Origin: Sphingomonadaceae bacterium
Lineage (GTDB): Bacteria; Pseudomonadota; Alphaproteobacteria; Sphingomonadales; Sphingomonadaceae
Direction of reading: 5' to 3'
Assembly: GCA_016742125.1 (NCBI GenBank)
Contig: JACVCM010000010.1
Location: 1-54,108, forward strand
DNA: 54,108 nucleotides
Shown here in pieces: positions 40,268 through 49,324 of this stretch. The notes under the pieces were generated by a model that was given only the letters and a program-made list of their open reading frames with translations, was not told the origin of the DNA and did no database searches. The position numbers and the translations under genes were made by a program. Numbering within the stretch: the first letter of the stretch is position 1; each line of letters starts with the position of its first letter.

Positions 40268-41452
40268 TCAGATCGTCGCTCGCGACACTTCAAGCGCATG
40301 TTCGATGTCGGCGATCAGGTCGTCCACATCTTCCAGTCCGATCTGCAGCCGCACCAGCGACCGGTTCTTGGCCCACGGCACTGCTGAACGGCAGCTTTCG
40401 GGGTGAACGGGGAGAGCTAGGCTTTCGAAACCGCCCCAGCTATAGCCGATGCCGAACAGGGTCAGCGCATCGACGAAGGCCGCCGCCCTGTTTTTGCTGC
40501 CCTTCAGCACGATGGAAAACAGCCCTGCCGAGCCGGTAAAGTCGCGCTTCCAGATGGCGTGGCCGGGGCAGCCGGGGAGCGCGGGATGGAGGACGGCCTC
40601 GATCTCCGGCCGGCCGTCGAGCCAATGCGCGATTTTCAGCGCTGACGCTTCATGCGCCTTCATCCGCACGGCCAGCGTGCGCAAGCCCCGGGAGGCGAGA
40701 TAGGCATCATCGGGCGATACGACCTGCCCCAGCTGCTGCGCGGTCTGGCGAAGGCGTGTCCAATATTTCCCGGTCGTTGTGACACTGCCGATCATCACAT
40801 CGCTGTGGCCGACAATATATTTGGTCGCGGCGAGGATCGTTAAATCCACGCCCTTTTCTAGCGCGGTGTAGAAGAAGGGCGTGGCCCATGTATTGTCGAG
40901 CAGGGTAACCACGCCGCGTTTCCTCGCCTCGGCGCAGATGGCGGGAACATCCTGTACTTCGAAAGTCAGGCTGCCGGGGGTCTCCAGCAGAATGGCCTTT
41001 GTCCGCTCGCAAAAATGCGATGTGATATCGGATGTCATCGGGTCGAAATAGCGTGTCTCGACACCGTAGCGCTTCAGGAATCCATCGGCAAAGGCGCGGC
41101 TCGGGTCATAGGCATTGTCGGTCATCAGCAGCACATCGCCCGGTTGCAAAACCGAGAGCAGGGCACAGGAAATCGCTGCGACACCCGACGGATACAGCAT
41201 TGTACCATGTGCGCCGGGTTCCATATCGGTAAGCGCTTCGGACAGCGACCATTGCGTAGGCGAGCCGCGGCGACCGTAGAAAAAGCGGCCGTCTTCGTTG
41301 GACTTCTTGCCCGCCTCAAGAGCCGCGACATCGTCATATAGATGCGTGCTTGCCCGCCAGACGGGGGCGTTGACAACGGGACCGGTCAGCTTCTTGCTTC
41401 GTCCGCCGGTCACGATCCTGGTGGCTGGCTTTTGCGGCTTGTCAGAACTCAA
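40268..41452 (-). CDS. metC: Cystathionine beta-lyase
   Basis: A PLP enzyme that cleaves cystathionine to homocysteine. The PLP lysine lies in ILAATKYIVGHSD. Other signatures: GRRGSPTQWSLSEALTDME, YPSGVAAISCALLSV and FGIGYSWGGFESL. The start is uncertain: the TTG at 41452, with AAGG upstream and a TTGA overlap with the sseA stop, fits the homologue start better than the ATG at 41494. 394 residues with the TTG start. Confidence 0.93.
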   Translation of the reverse strand: MSSDKPQKPATRIVTGGRSKKLTGPVVNAPVWRASTHLYDDVAALEAGKKSNEDGRFFYGRRGSPTQWSLSEALTDMEPGAHGTMLYPSGVAAISCALLSVLQPGDVLLMTDNAYDPSRAFADGFLKRYGVETRYFDPMTSDITSHFCERTKAILLETPGSLTFEVQDVPAICAEARKRGVVTLLDNTWATPFFYTALEKGVDLTILAATKYIVGHSDVMIGSVTTTGKYWTRLRQTAQQLGQVVSPDDAYLASRGLRTLAVRMKAHEASALKIAHWLDGRPEIEAVLHPALPGCPGHAIWKRDFTGSAGLFSIVLKGSKNRAAAFVDALTLFGIGYSWGGFESLALPVHPESCRSAVPWAKNRSLVRLQIGLEDVDDLIADIEHALEVSRATI

Positions 41453-42291
41453 GCCGCACCTTGGGCCTTCGGCGTATCCTTGTCGAGGCCCCATTCGGAC
41501 CAGCTGCCATCATAGAGCGCGACATCGGTTTTGCCCGTCAATCGGGCTCCGAACAGCACCACGGCCGCCGTCATGCCCGAACCGCAGGTGGTAATCATCG
41601 GCTTGTCGAGATCGACACCAGCCTCCCGGAACGCAGCGACCAGATCGTCACCGCGTTTCCAGGTGCCATCGGCGTTGTAGAGATTGCCATAGGGCAGGTT
41701 TCGGCTGCCCGGGATGTGGCCCGACGCCATGTCCGGTCGCGGCTCGGCCTCTTCTCCGGTGAAGCGCCCCGCGCCACGCGCATCAACGACCTCGGCATCC
41801 TTGCTGTGGAGGTTGGCGAGCATATCGGCCTTGGTCTTGACGCCCTTATCGTCTTTCCAGACAGTGAAATGACGGTGGCGCAGTGTCGGCTTGCCGGTTT
41901 CAAGCGGTCGACCTTCGGCCTTCCATTTGGCGATGCCGCCATCGAGCACCGCGACATCATGTGCGCCGAACAAAGTCAGCATCCACCACGCGCGGGTTGC
42001 CGATTTGAACGGGCTGTCGTCATAAACAACGATCCGGCTGCCATCGCCCAGACCAAGCGATTGCATACGGCTGGCGAATTTTTCCGCGGGCGGAAGGGTG
42101 TTGGGCAGGCTGCTATTGGCGTCGGCAAGTTCTTCAAGGTCGAGGAACACCGCGCTCGGGATATGGCCGCCTTCATATTCGGCCCGGGCGTTGCGACCGG
42201 CATCGGGCATGAACCAGGTGGCGTCCACCACCCGCAGATCGGACGCACCGATTTCCTTTGCCAGCCACTCGGTGGTCACCAATATTTCCAT
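41449..42291 (-). CDS. sseA: 3-mercaptopyruvate sulfurtransferase
   Basis: A 280-residue tandem rhodanese. The C-terminal active-site loop TTCGSGMTAAVV carries the catalytic Cys with the CG[S/T]GxTA pattern of mercaptopyruvate sulfurtransferases. It transfers sulfur from 3-mercaptopyruvate to thiols or cyanide. It is coupled to metC by a 4-base overlap, so the pair forms a sulfur amino-acid operon. Confidence 0.95.
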   Translation of the reverse strand: MEILVTTEWLAKEIGASDLRVVDATWFMPDAGRNARAEYEGGHIPSAVFLDLEELADANSSLPNTLPPAEKFASRMQSLGLGDGSRIVVYDDSPFKSATRAWWMLTLFGAHDVAVLDGGIAKWKAEGRPLETGKPTLRHRHFTVWKDDKGVKTKADMLANLHSKDAEVVDARGAGRFTGEEAEPRPDMASGHIPGSRNLPYGNLYNADGTWKRGDDLVAAFREAGVDLDKPMITTCGSGMTAAVVLFGARLTGKTDVALYDGSWSEWGLDKDTPKAQGAA

Positions 42292-42356
42292 AATGTTCGT
42301 CCCTTACCCGCTTTTTTGCGATTCTTGTGCAGTGCAAGATAATCGGCTTTCCCGCA

Positions 42357-43880
42357 CTAGTCGAGCCTTTCCAGAAATTGCCGCGCCTGGCCACGCAACG
42401 CAATTTTATCGCCCTCTGTCATCCGGTCCCAGTTTTTATATGGCATCGCCATTCGGGGATTGGCACGCAGCTTTGGCTCGTTGCGCGCCATGAAATCCCA
42501 ATAAAGTGCATTGAACGGACAGGCATCCGGCCCAAGACGCTGTTTGACGTCGAAACGGCACTTGCCGCAATAGTCCGACATTCGATTGATATAGGCACCG
42601 CTAGCCGCATAGGGCTTCGAACCCAACAGTCCGCCGTCGGCAAACTGGCTCATCCCTAGCGTGTTGGGTAGCTCTACCCATTCATAGGCGTCGGCATAGA
42701 CGGCGAGATACCATTCATGCACCTGCCGGGGATCGACCCCTGCGATCAATGCAAAGTTCCCGGTGATCATCAACCGCTGGATATGGTGGGCATAGGCATA
42801 TTCGATCGTTTGCCCGATTGCTTGCGACATACAATGCATGTCGGTTTCGCCCGTCCAGTAGAAGGATGGCAGATTACGCTTCGCTTTCAGCTCGTTGCGT
42901 CGCACATAATCCGGACCAGTCCACCAGTAGATGCCGCGCACATATTCGCGCCAGCCGATAATCTGGCGGATGAAGCCCTCGGCAGCGTTAAGCGGAACCT
43001 TGCGCTTGCGATAGCGTGCTTCGACCTCGCGGCATAGCGCCAGCGGATCGAGCAAGCCGGAGTTGATATAGGGCGACAGGATCGAATGCCACAAAAACGG
43101 CTCTCCGGTCAGCATCGCATCCTGATAATCGCCAAATTGGGGCAGGGCGTGGTCGAGGAAATGCGCTTGCTGCTCAAGCGCATCTGCGCGTGTAACAGCA
43201 AAACCGAACTTTTCCGTTCGGCCGACATTATCGGTAAAACGTGATTCCACCATCTCGATGACCTCACGCGTCATTCCATCGGGCGCAAAATGCAGGGGTT
43301 TCGGCATCGTTAGGTCGCGCTTGGCCGGTTTGCGGTTTTCGGCGTCGAAATTCCATTGCCCGCCCTCCGGCTTGTCGCCGTCCATCAGCAATCCGGTTTT
43401 GTGCCGCATCTCACGATAGAAATATTCCATGCGGAGCTGCCTGCGGCCCAGCGCCCAATTCTCGAACTCGGCATGCGAAGCCAGAAAGCGCGTGTCGGGC
43501 AGGATTGTGACCGGTATTGCGAAGCGATCCGCCCAATTGTCAAGCATGGCTTTCACGCGCCATTCGCCTGCCTCGGTCACCCGAATCTCGACGGCGCCAG
43601 AACGCTCGACTGCGCGGGCAAGTTCGCCCGTAAAGCTGCCGCTGTTCGCCGGGTCGTCCAGCCTCACATAGTCGACCTGCCAACCCGAAGCGCGCAAATC
43701 CTCTGCGTGATGCCGCATCGCCGACAGGATATAGACGAGTTTGGCCCTGTGATGCCCAACGTAGCTGGTCTCCTCGTCCACCTCGACCATCAGGACTATG
43801 CACCCGGCCTTGTCCTGCTCCGCAAGCGCAGACAGATCGTGGCTCAGCTGATCGCCAAGAACGGGGATCAATATGGTCAT
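42357..43880 (-). CDS. Fe-S bacterial cryptochrome / (6-4) photolyase
   Basis: A 507-residue protein of the PhrB/FeS-BCP family. The four cluster cysteines are Cys350 (DMHC), Cys438 and Cys441 (YCGKC) and Cys454 (DACPFNALYW). FAD-binding helices include IIGWREYVRGIYWW and AYAHHIQRLMITGNF. Members repair (6-4) UV photoproducts or act as light sensors. Full length with all ligands. Confidence 0.93.
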   Translation of the reverse strand: MTILIPVLGDQLSHDLSALAEQDKAGCIVLMVEVDEETSYVGHHRAKLVYILSAMRHHAEDLRASGWQVDYVRLDDPANSGSFTGELARAVERSGAVEIRVTEAGEWRVKAMLDNWADRFAIPVTILPDTRFLASHAEFENWALGRRQLRMEYFYREMRHKTGLLMDGDKPEGGQWNFDAENRKPAKRDLTMPKPLHFAPDGMTREVIEMVESRFTDNVGRTEKFGFAVTRADALEQQAHFLDHALPQFGDYQDAMLTGEPFLWHSILSPYINSGLLDPLALCREVEARYRKRKVPLNAAEGFIRQIIGWREYVRGIYWWTGPDYVRRNELKAKRNLPSFYWTGETDMHCMSQAIGQTIEYAYAHHIQRLMITGNFALIAGVDPRQVHEWYLAVYADAYEWVELPNTLGMSQFADGGLLGSKPYAASGAYINRMSDYCGKCRFDVKQRLGPDACPFNALYWDFMARNEPKLRANPRMAMPYKNWDRMTEGDKIALRGQARQFLERLD

Positions 43881-43924
43881 GCCCCTGCGATAGGCAGGAG
43901 TCGCACCAATCGCGATACAGGTAA

Positions 43925-45016
43925 TCAGGTGTAAAGAGGGCGCTGTCCCAAAGGCGCAAAACGGCGTGGGCCGAGGTCGAGCCGGAAGGGAGCCATTTTG
44001 GGTGCAGGCGGCTGCGCCTCCTTACCCACCAGACATGCCAGTTTTACAACATCGCGCCCGCCATCCCATTCATATGCGAGATTGGCGACCATGACCGGCA
44101 CCATGATGCGGCGACTTTGCACTTCGAAACTCTGCAGTTCGGCCATCGGCAAAGACATTTCGATCTGCATAGCGATCCGCTCGCCGATTTTCGCTTCGCC
44201 GATCGGTTCTTCCGGCACATCGATGGTGCCCGAATGAAATGCCGCGAGCATTTTTTCCTGCTGCCTGTTTGCAGATAATAAAGTGGCTCGCAGCAGCATA
44301 TTCCGCGCCGTCACATCCCCGACATTTATCAGTCTCAACTGACCTCTGACAGTCAGTGCGGTGAAACTCAGTGTGGCTGTTTCAGGTATGAATTCCAGCG
44401 TGAGTTTCGCTCTTTTTTCCGCAGCCTGGGACGGGAGAATTGCTGGGATCGGCAGAATTGGCGGAAGAGGGGCGATGGCCCCGGACCCGGTTGATTCGGC
44501 CGCGACCGTTGCGACCTGCTGCGCCGATTTTCTGCGTAGGCGGAACCAGGCGAACGCGAGCAATATCAGGGCGGCGAAAACTGCGGCCGCAACCAATTGC
44601 CACCACGCCAGCCTTTCGGCTCGTGGATCTGGCGACGCTGGCACTTCGGGTTCCGCAGACACCATTTCGGGAACGACAACTGGTTCGGCCTTGGTCGGTG
44701 GCGCCTCTTCCGCCGGCACAGGCTGGCGCGGTTGCTCATTAACGGCTGGGGCGTTGCGGGTTCTTGCTGGAGCGCTCGGTTGCGAAGGTGTTGGCTGCGG
44801 CCGCGCGCTTGACGGCGGCTGCGCTTGCGGTTGAGTGGGCGCCACCGGAGGCGAAGTGACCTCGGCTTGCCGCTCGGGCCCGGGCTGCTGTTGCGCGCGT
44901 TCAGGGTCCAGCCTGAAATCGCGTAGTTCAGGTGGCGTCTCGGGCAATGGTTGCTGCGCCGCGGCAGGCAGACCTGCTGCAACCAAAAATGCGAATATCA
45001 GCGCTGGTCGCGCCAT
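43925..45016 (-). CDS. Unknown Pro-rich single-pass membrane protein
   Basis: A 363-residue protein. A signal peptide (MARPALIFAFLVAAGLPAAAQ) is followed by a Pro/Gln/Ala-rich, probably disordered extracytoplasmic segment (about 22-135), one membrane helix (about 139-162) and a cytoplasmic domain with beta-sandwich character (LSFTALTVRGQLRLINVGDV). No family recognised with confidence. Confidence 0.75.
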   Translation of the reverse strand: MARPALIFAFLVAAGLPAAAQQPLPETPPELRDFRLDPERAQQQPGPERQAEVTSPPVAPTQPQAQPPSSARPQPTPSQPSAPARTRNAPAVNEQPRQPVPAEEAPPTKAEPVVVPEMVSAEPEVPASPDPRAERLAWWQLVAAAVFAALILLAFAWFRLRRKSAQQVATVAAESTGSGAIAPLPPILPIPAILPSQAAEKRAKLTLEFIPETATLSFTALTVRGQLRLINVGDVTARNMLLRATLLSANRQQEKMLAAFHSGTIDVPEEPIGEAKIGERIAMQIEMSLPMAELQSFEVQSRRIMVPVMVANLAYEWDGGRDVVKLACLVGKEAQPPAPKMAPFRLDLGPRRFAPLGQRPLYT

Positions 45017-45147
45017 GTCGTTATACCTCTACTGACCCTGAACCTTTTTGCGTCTGTCATTGCGCTGGGCACTGAACCCGCGATGAATACGAGAGGCGGA
45101 TGACATGAGCCGTTTGCAACATCGGATGAAGGGGCTAGAGGGCAAAA

Positions 45148-45606
45148 ATGACTGATCATCCAACCACCCGTTTCCTCGGAAACCAAAGCGCGCTGCCTGA
45201 CACACCTGGGGACGCGCAGCTGGATTATGTACCGAATCCACGCCCCGACACGCTGTATCTCACGCGCTTTGCGGTCCCCGAATTCACTTCGCTCTGTCCG
45301 GTTACCGGGCAGCCCGACTTTGCGCATCTGGTGATCGATTATGCACCCGACGCGACCATCGTCGAATCAAAGTCGCTCAAGCTGTTCCTTGGGTCGTTTC
45401 GCAACCATGCGGCCTTTCATGAGGACTGCACCGTCGGGATTGCCCAACGCCTGTTCAACGAAATGCAGCCGCGCTGGCTACGAATCGGCGGCTATTGGTA
45501 TCCCCGTGGCGGCATCCCCATCGATGTCTTCTGGCAATCTGGCGAGCCGCCGCAAGGATTGTGGATTCCTGATCAAGGGGTGCCGGGATATCGCGGACGC
45601 GGCTGA
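45148..45606 (+). CDS. queF: NADPH-dependent 7-cyano-7-deazaguanine reductase
   Basis: A 152-residue unimodular QueF of queuosine synthesis. The catalytic Cys lies in FTSLCPVTGQPDFAHL, the substrate Glu region in ESKSLKLFLGSFRNH, and the end is RGGIPIDVFW. It reduces preQ0 to preQ1. Full length. Diverges from the membrane protein on the left. Confidence 0.97.
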   Translation: MTDHPTTRFLGNQSALPDTPGDAQLDYVPNPRPDTLYLTRFAVPEFTSLCPVTGQPDFAHLVIDYAPDATIVESKSLKLFLGSFRNHAAFHEDCTVGIAQRLFNEMQPRWLRIGGYWYPRGGIPIDVFWQSGEPPQGLWIPDQGVPGYRGRG

Positions 45607-45610
45607 ATCC

Positions 45611-47173
45611 TTATTTGAACAGGCTTCCCAATATTCCGCGGACCAGCGATTTGCCGAGCGATCCTGCAAGCTGACGCCCCACTGACGTCGCCGCTGATCG
45701 CGCGGCGGATTGCACCATTTTTTCGGCCATTGTCGGTTTTGCCGCCTCACGGGCCGCCGCTGCTTGCTGCCGCGCAAATTCTTTGGCGGCCGCGGCGTCT
45801 GCCTTGGCTTTTTCTTTCGCCGCGATCGCAGCTTCCTTTTCCGCTGTGGCTTGCGCTTTCAGTTCATCTGCCGCGGCTGCGGCCTGTTGCGCCTTTGCCG
45901 ACAGGATTTCCTCGGCGGACTCGCGATCGATTACATCGTCATATTTGTCTCCGATTGCATCGGTGGCGATCATCACGCCCCGCTCCTGCGGGCTTAGCGG
46001 ACCGACCCTGCTTGCGGGAGCCTTGATTAGCGTGCGCTGGACCATTGAGGGAGATCCGTCGGGTTGAAGTAGCGAGACCAGAGCTTCGCCGATCTTCAAC
46101 TCAGTGATGACTTGGGCCACATCAAGATCGGGATTAGGCCTGAACGTATCGGCCGCCGACTTCACGGCCTGCTGGTCGCGCGGGGTAAAGGCATTCAGCT
46201 TATGCTGGATGCGGTTGTTCAACTGTGCAGCCACCGTTTCCGGAATATCGATCGGGTTTTGCGTGATGAAATAGACGCCGATGCCCTTCGAACGGATCAG
46301 GCGCACGACCTGCTCGACCTTTTCGAGCAGGGCCTTGGGCGCATCATTGAACAACAGATGGGCCTCGTCGAAGAAGAACACCATCTTGGGCTTGTCCGGA
46401 TCGCCGATCTCGGGAAAATTCTCGAACAGCTCGGAGAGTAACCACAGCAGGAAGGTCGAATAAAGCTTCGGACTGGCCATCAACTTGTCTGCGGCAAGGA
46501 TATTGACGACGCCGCGCCCGCTGTCGTCGGTCTTGACGAAATCCTCGAGCTCCAGAGCAGGTTCGCCAAAGAAATGCTCGCCGCCCTGGCTGCGCAGCTG
46601 CAGCAACGACCGTTGGATGCTGCCAACCGATTGCTTCGAGATATTGCCATATTCGAGCGTGAGTTCGTCCGCGCGTTCGCCGCAGTTGACCAGCATCGCC
46701 TGCAGGTCGTCTAGGTCAAGCATCAACAGCCCGTCCTTGTCGGCGACATGGAAGGCAATGGTCAACACACCTTCCTGAACCTCGTTCAGGCCCATGAGGC
46801 GGGAGAGCAGCAGGGGCCCCATTTCCGATACCGTTGTACGGATGGGATGTCCCTGCTCTCCGAACAGATCCCAGAGCTGGGTGGGATTATCCTTATACGC
46901 CCAGTCTGCCTGACCGATTTCGGCGGCGCGGTTGACAAAAATCTCATGAGTCTTGCTTTGCGCCGATCCGGCCATCGCCAGACCCGACAGATCGCCCTTG
47001 ACATCCGCAACGAAGGTGGGAACGCCGATTGCGGAAAAGCCTTCGATCAACCCCTGCAGCGTGACGGTTTTGCCCGTCCCAGTGGCGCCTGCGATCAGGC
47101 CATGGCGGTTCGCCCGTTTCAGGTTGAGCGCTTCGGGGCCATTGCTGCTTTTGCCGATAAAGATGCCGTCCAT
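45611..47173 (-). CDS. HerA/DUF853-type ATPase (YjgR-like)
   Basis: A 520-residue P-loop ATPase with Walker A GATGTGKT near residue 30, Walker B region MVFFFDEAHLLF, and a C-terminal Ala/Lys/Glu-rich coiled coil (about 420-500) ending in SLGKSLVRGILGSLFK. Related to HerA helicases; the cellular role of this branch is unclear. The ATG at 47173 is at the family start MDGIFIGKSSNG. Confidence 0.92.
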   Translation of the reverse strand: MDGIFIGKSSNGPEALNLKRANRHGLIAGATGTGKTVTLQGLIEGFSAIGVPTFVADVKGDLSGLAMAGSAQSKTHEIFVNRAAEIGQADWAYKDNPTQLWDLFGEQGHPIRTTVSEMGPLLLSRLMGLNEVQEGVLTIAFHVADKDGLLMLDLDDLQAMLVNCGERADELTLEYGNISKQSVGSIQRSLLQLRSQGGEHFFGEPALELEDFVKTDDSGRGVVNILAADKLMASPKLYSTFLLWLLSELFENFPEIGDPDKPKMVFFFDEAHLLFNDAPKALLEKVEQVVRLIRSKGIGVYFITQNPIDIPETVAAQLNNRIQHKLNAFTPRDQQAVKSAADTFRPNPDLDVAQVITELKIGEALVSLLQPDGSPSMVQRTLIKAPASRVGPLSPQERGVMIATDAIGDKYDDVIDRESAEEILSAKAQQAAAAADELKAQATAEKEAAIAAKEKAKADAAAAKEFARQQAAAAREAAKPTMAEKMVQSAARSAATSVGRQLAGSLGKSLVRGILGSLFK

Positions 47174-47372
47174 AAATGCTCCCACGCCTGAATTTGCTTG
47201 TCGCAAGGACAACTACGGACGGCAATGAAGGTCAAGTAAATCCTGCAATCCATTGTGGGACCATGCCGGAATCCTCTCGTCGCCGTCAGGGAATCGTTCG
47301 TCGCAAAATCGGCATTGGCAATTTTCTTTGGTGCGGTTGCAACCTATGACCTGCGTCATGGGTTTGGACAAA

Positions 47373-48518
47373 ATGGGAAGATCTTCGTTGACAGCAAGAG
47401 TGGCGAAGAAATCGGTTATCTCGATAGCGTTGCTTTCATTGCTGGCAGGCTGTGTGTCTGCTGACGCGCGTGCGCCACGTCCGGTCTCTAAGCCAGCAAC
47501 CCCCGTCTCCCGCCCTGCGCAGCTTCCCACCCCGACCCCCGGTCCGCGACCGGCAATGCCCGAACCTGCTCGCCCCGCGGTCGGTCGCGCGCCAGAGGGT
47601 CTGGAAAATCTCATTCACGACCAATGGCGTCTGTTTCCGGGCAAGACCGGTGTCGCCATCATGCGAATTGACGGCGGCAACTGGGTGCTTGGCCGGAGGC
47701 TGAACGATCTCTTCCCGCAGCAAAGCGTATCCAAGACATGGGTTGCAATGACCGTGCTCGACCTTGTCGACCAAGGTAAGCTTCGGCTCGATCAGCGGGT
47801 ACGGATCGACCGCGATGATCTGGCAGTGTTTCATCAGCCGATCCGGGACCGGGTCATCGCCAATGGTGGAATAGAAGAAAGCGTGTTGAGCCTGCTCGAG
47901 CAAGCAATCCGCGCGAGCGACAATACCGCAAATGACTCCTTATTGCGCACAGCAGGCGGCCCGCAAGCGGTGCGCGCCTTCATCGCCCGCAAAAATCTCG
48001 GTGCGATCCGGTTCGGACCCGGTGAGCGGGCTATGCAGAGTGCGATTGCCGGGCTCGAATGGCGGCAGGAATATTCCATAGGGCGCCGCTTTTATGCAGC
48101 GCGCGATCAGCTGCCCTACGCCACGCGCAAAGCTGCGCTCGATCGCTACCTTGCGGATCCGGTTGACGGCGCAACACCTGAAGCAATTGTCCGAGCACTG
48201 GGAAAGCTGGCAAAAGGCGAGATACTGAGCGCGTCGTCGACGCGTCTGATGCTCGATATCATGTCGCGGACAACGAGCGGCCCGAACCGGCTCAAGGCTG
48301 GAGTTCCGACAGGATGGCGATTCCTGCACAAAACCGGTACGGGACAGGTACTATCGCCAGTTTCTACAGGCTACAACGATATCGGAATTATGACTGCGCC
48401 GGATGGGACACGCTATGCTGTGGCGGTGATGATCGGCGATACGACGGCATCTATCCCCGACCGGATGGCTTTCATGCAATTTGTGTCACGGACGGTTGCA
48501 ACCTACCATCAACGTTAG
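47373..48518 (+). CDS. Class A beta-lactamase-like serine hydrolase lipoprotein
   Basis: A 381-residue protein. A lipoprotein signal with lipobox LLAGC (Cys27) is followed by a Pro-rich linker and a beta-lactamase fold: SVSK (Ser118, Lys121), SDN (182-184) and HKTGTGQ near the C-terminus. The class A ExxLN deacylation motif is not obvious, so it may be a poor beta-lactamase or a peptidoglycan-related enzyme. Two ATGs slightly upstream are alternative starts. Confidence 0.85.
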   Translation: MGRSSLTARVAKKSVISIALLSLLAGCVSADARAPRPVSKPATPVSRPAQLPTPTPGPRPAMPEPARPAVGRAPEGLENLIHDQWRLFPGKTGVAIMRIDGGNWVLGRRLNDLFPQQSVSKTWVAMTVLDLVDQGKLRLDQRVRIDRDDLAVFHQPIRDRVIANGGIEESVLSLLEQAIRASDNTANDSLLRTAGGPQAVRAFIARKNLGAIRFGPGERAMQSAIAGLEWRQEYSIGRRFYAARDQLPYATRKAALDRYLADPVDGATPEAIVRALGKLAKGEILSASSTRLMLDIMSRTTSGPNRLKAGVPTGWRFLHKTGTGQVLSPVSTGYNDIGIMTAPDGTRYAVAVMIGDTTASIPDRMAFMQFVSRTVATYHQR

Positions 48519-48522
48519 AACA

Positions 48523-48699
48523 TTACTTCCTTTGCTGCGTTTCGGATGTTGAAGCTTCCTGATCGAGCTTGGCTGCAGCTTCGTCGAGTGCCTTAGCATC
48601 TTCTACGCTTATACCACCCGACCCGGTGTCGCTCCCATCTCCGGAGCATGCTCCAAGCAAAAGCAAGGCAGGCAGACAATTGATCAAGAGGTTTCGCAT
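48523..48699 (-). CDS. Small predicted lipoprotein, 58 residues
   Basis: MRNLLINCLPALLLLGACSG is a clear lipoprotein signal (lipobox LGAC). The short acidic mature part (EDAKALDEAAAKLDQEAS) has no recognised domain. It converges on the beta-lactamase-like gene. Confidence 0.65.
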   Translation of the reverse strand: MRNLLINCLPALLLLGACSGDGSDTGSGGISVEDAKALDEAAAKLDQEASTSETQQRK

Positions 48700-48731
48700 T
48701 GACCCAGGCTTACCTACCAAAAGCCCAAAGA

Positions 48732-48762
48732 AAAAGGCCGCCTTGCAAGAAGACGGCCTTTT
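48732..48762 (-). terminator. Strong, bidirectional-looking terminator
   Basis: AAAAGGCCG (48732-48740) pairs with CGGCCTTTT (48754-48762) around a 13-base loop, with T-rich sequence on both sides. On the minus strand it follows the Ala-rich lipoprotein gene. Confidence 0.8.
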
Positions 48763-48792
48763 CTGTTTTCAGCTTGCGCCGAAAGCGCGATA

Positions 48793-49092
48793 TTACTTCG
48801 CAGCTTCCTTGGCAGCGTCAGCCATTTCGCCAGCCTTTGCGGCCGCGTCGCCGGTTGCAGCAGCAGCGTCTTCGACGGCTTCACCAGCCTTGGCAGTTGC
48901 GTCGGCAGCAGCGTCGGTTGCAGTTGCAGCAGCGTCGGTAGCTTCAGCAGCACCTTCTACGGCAGCGTCGGCAGTTGCTTCGGTTGCTTCAGCGGTTGCG
49001 TCAGCAGCTTCGGTGGTTGCTTCTTCAGCGCCCGAGCATGCAGCGAGGCCGAGCGAAGCGGCGAGAACGAGAGATACAGCAATTTTTTTCAT
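48793..49092 (-). CDS. Ala-rich repetitive lipoprotein, 99 residues
   Basis: Signal MKKIAVSLVLAASLGLAACS with lipobox LAAC, followed by degenerate Ala/Thr/Glu/Asp repeats (EATEATADAA, DAAATATDAAADATAKAGEA). It is likely a long surface or periplasmic helix. The repeat DNA opens long false frames on the other strand. No specific function is known. Confidence 0.8.
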   Translation of the reverse strand: MKKIAVSLVLAASLGLAACSGAEEATTEAADATAEATEATADAAVEGAAEATDAAATATDAAADATAKAGEAVEDAAAATGDAAAKAGEMADAAKEAAK

Positions 49093-49248
49093 TTGGGAAA
49101 ACCCCCTAGCAAAACTTATTGAAAACCTGACAGGCACACAGCAACGAGTGCAGTCATACCTGCGGTTTGCCCCTCTAGCTTCTTCATAATATCGTGGCAA
49201 TCAGGTTTTTTCAGGATATCGGCAATCAGAGGCACTTTCACGTTAAAC

Positions 49249-49265
49249 TCTACCTTTAAGGTAGA
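49249..49265. promoter_or_regulatory. Perfect 8-1-8 inverted repeat
   Basis: TCTACCTT-T-AAGGTAGA lies 31 bases before the second palindrome and about 60 bases before the ArsR-methyltransferase gene. It is a possible regulator binding site. Confidence 0.45.
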
Positions 49266-49295
49266 AAACATGGCGAATTTGAGCCAATTGACATC

Positions 49296-49315
49296 ATATA
49301 AAGATTTCTTTATAT
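49296..49315. promoter_or_regulatory. Perfect 9-2-9 palindrome, likely ArsR-type operator of the met operon
   Basis: ATATAAAGA-TT-TCTTTATAT ends 9 bases before the ATG of the ArsR-methyltransferase gene. Its size and symmetry fit an ArsR-family dimer. It would control the whole metF-metH operon and the regulator itself. Confidence 0.65.
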
Positions 49316-49324
49316 CATTGGGTA

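Noticed and set aside
48722..48770. Small RNA or riboswitch between the two lipoproteins
   Set aside because: A simple terminator stem with T-runs accounts for the structure.
48569..49189. Ala/Ser-rich plus-strand frame of 206 codons
   Set aside because: It is opposite the Ala-rich lipoprotein and the terminator; the repeats explain the open frame.
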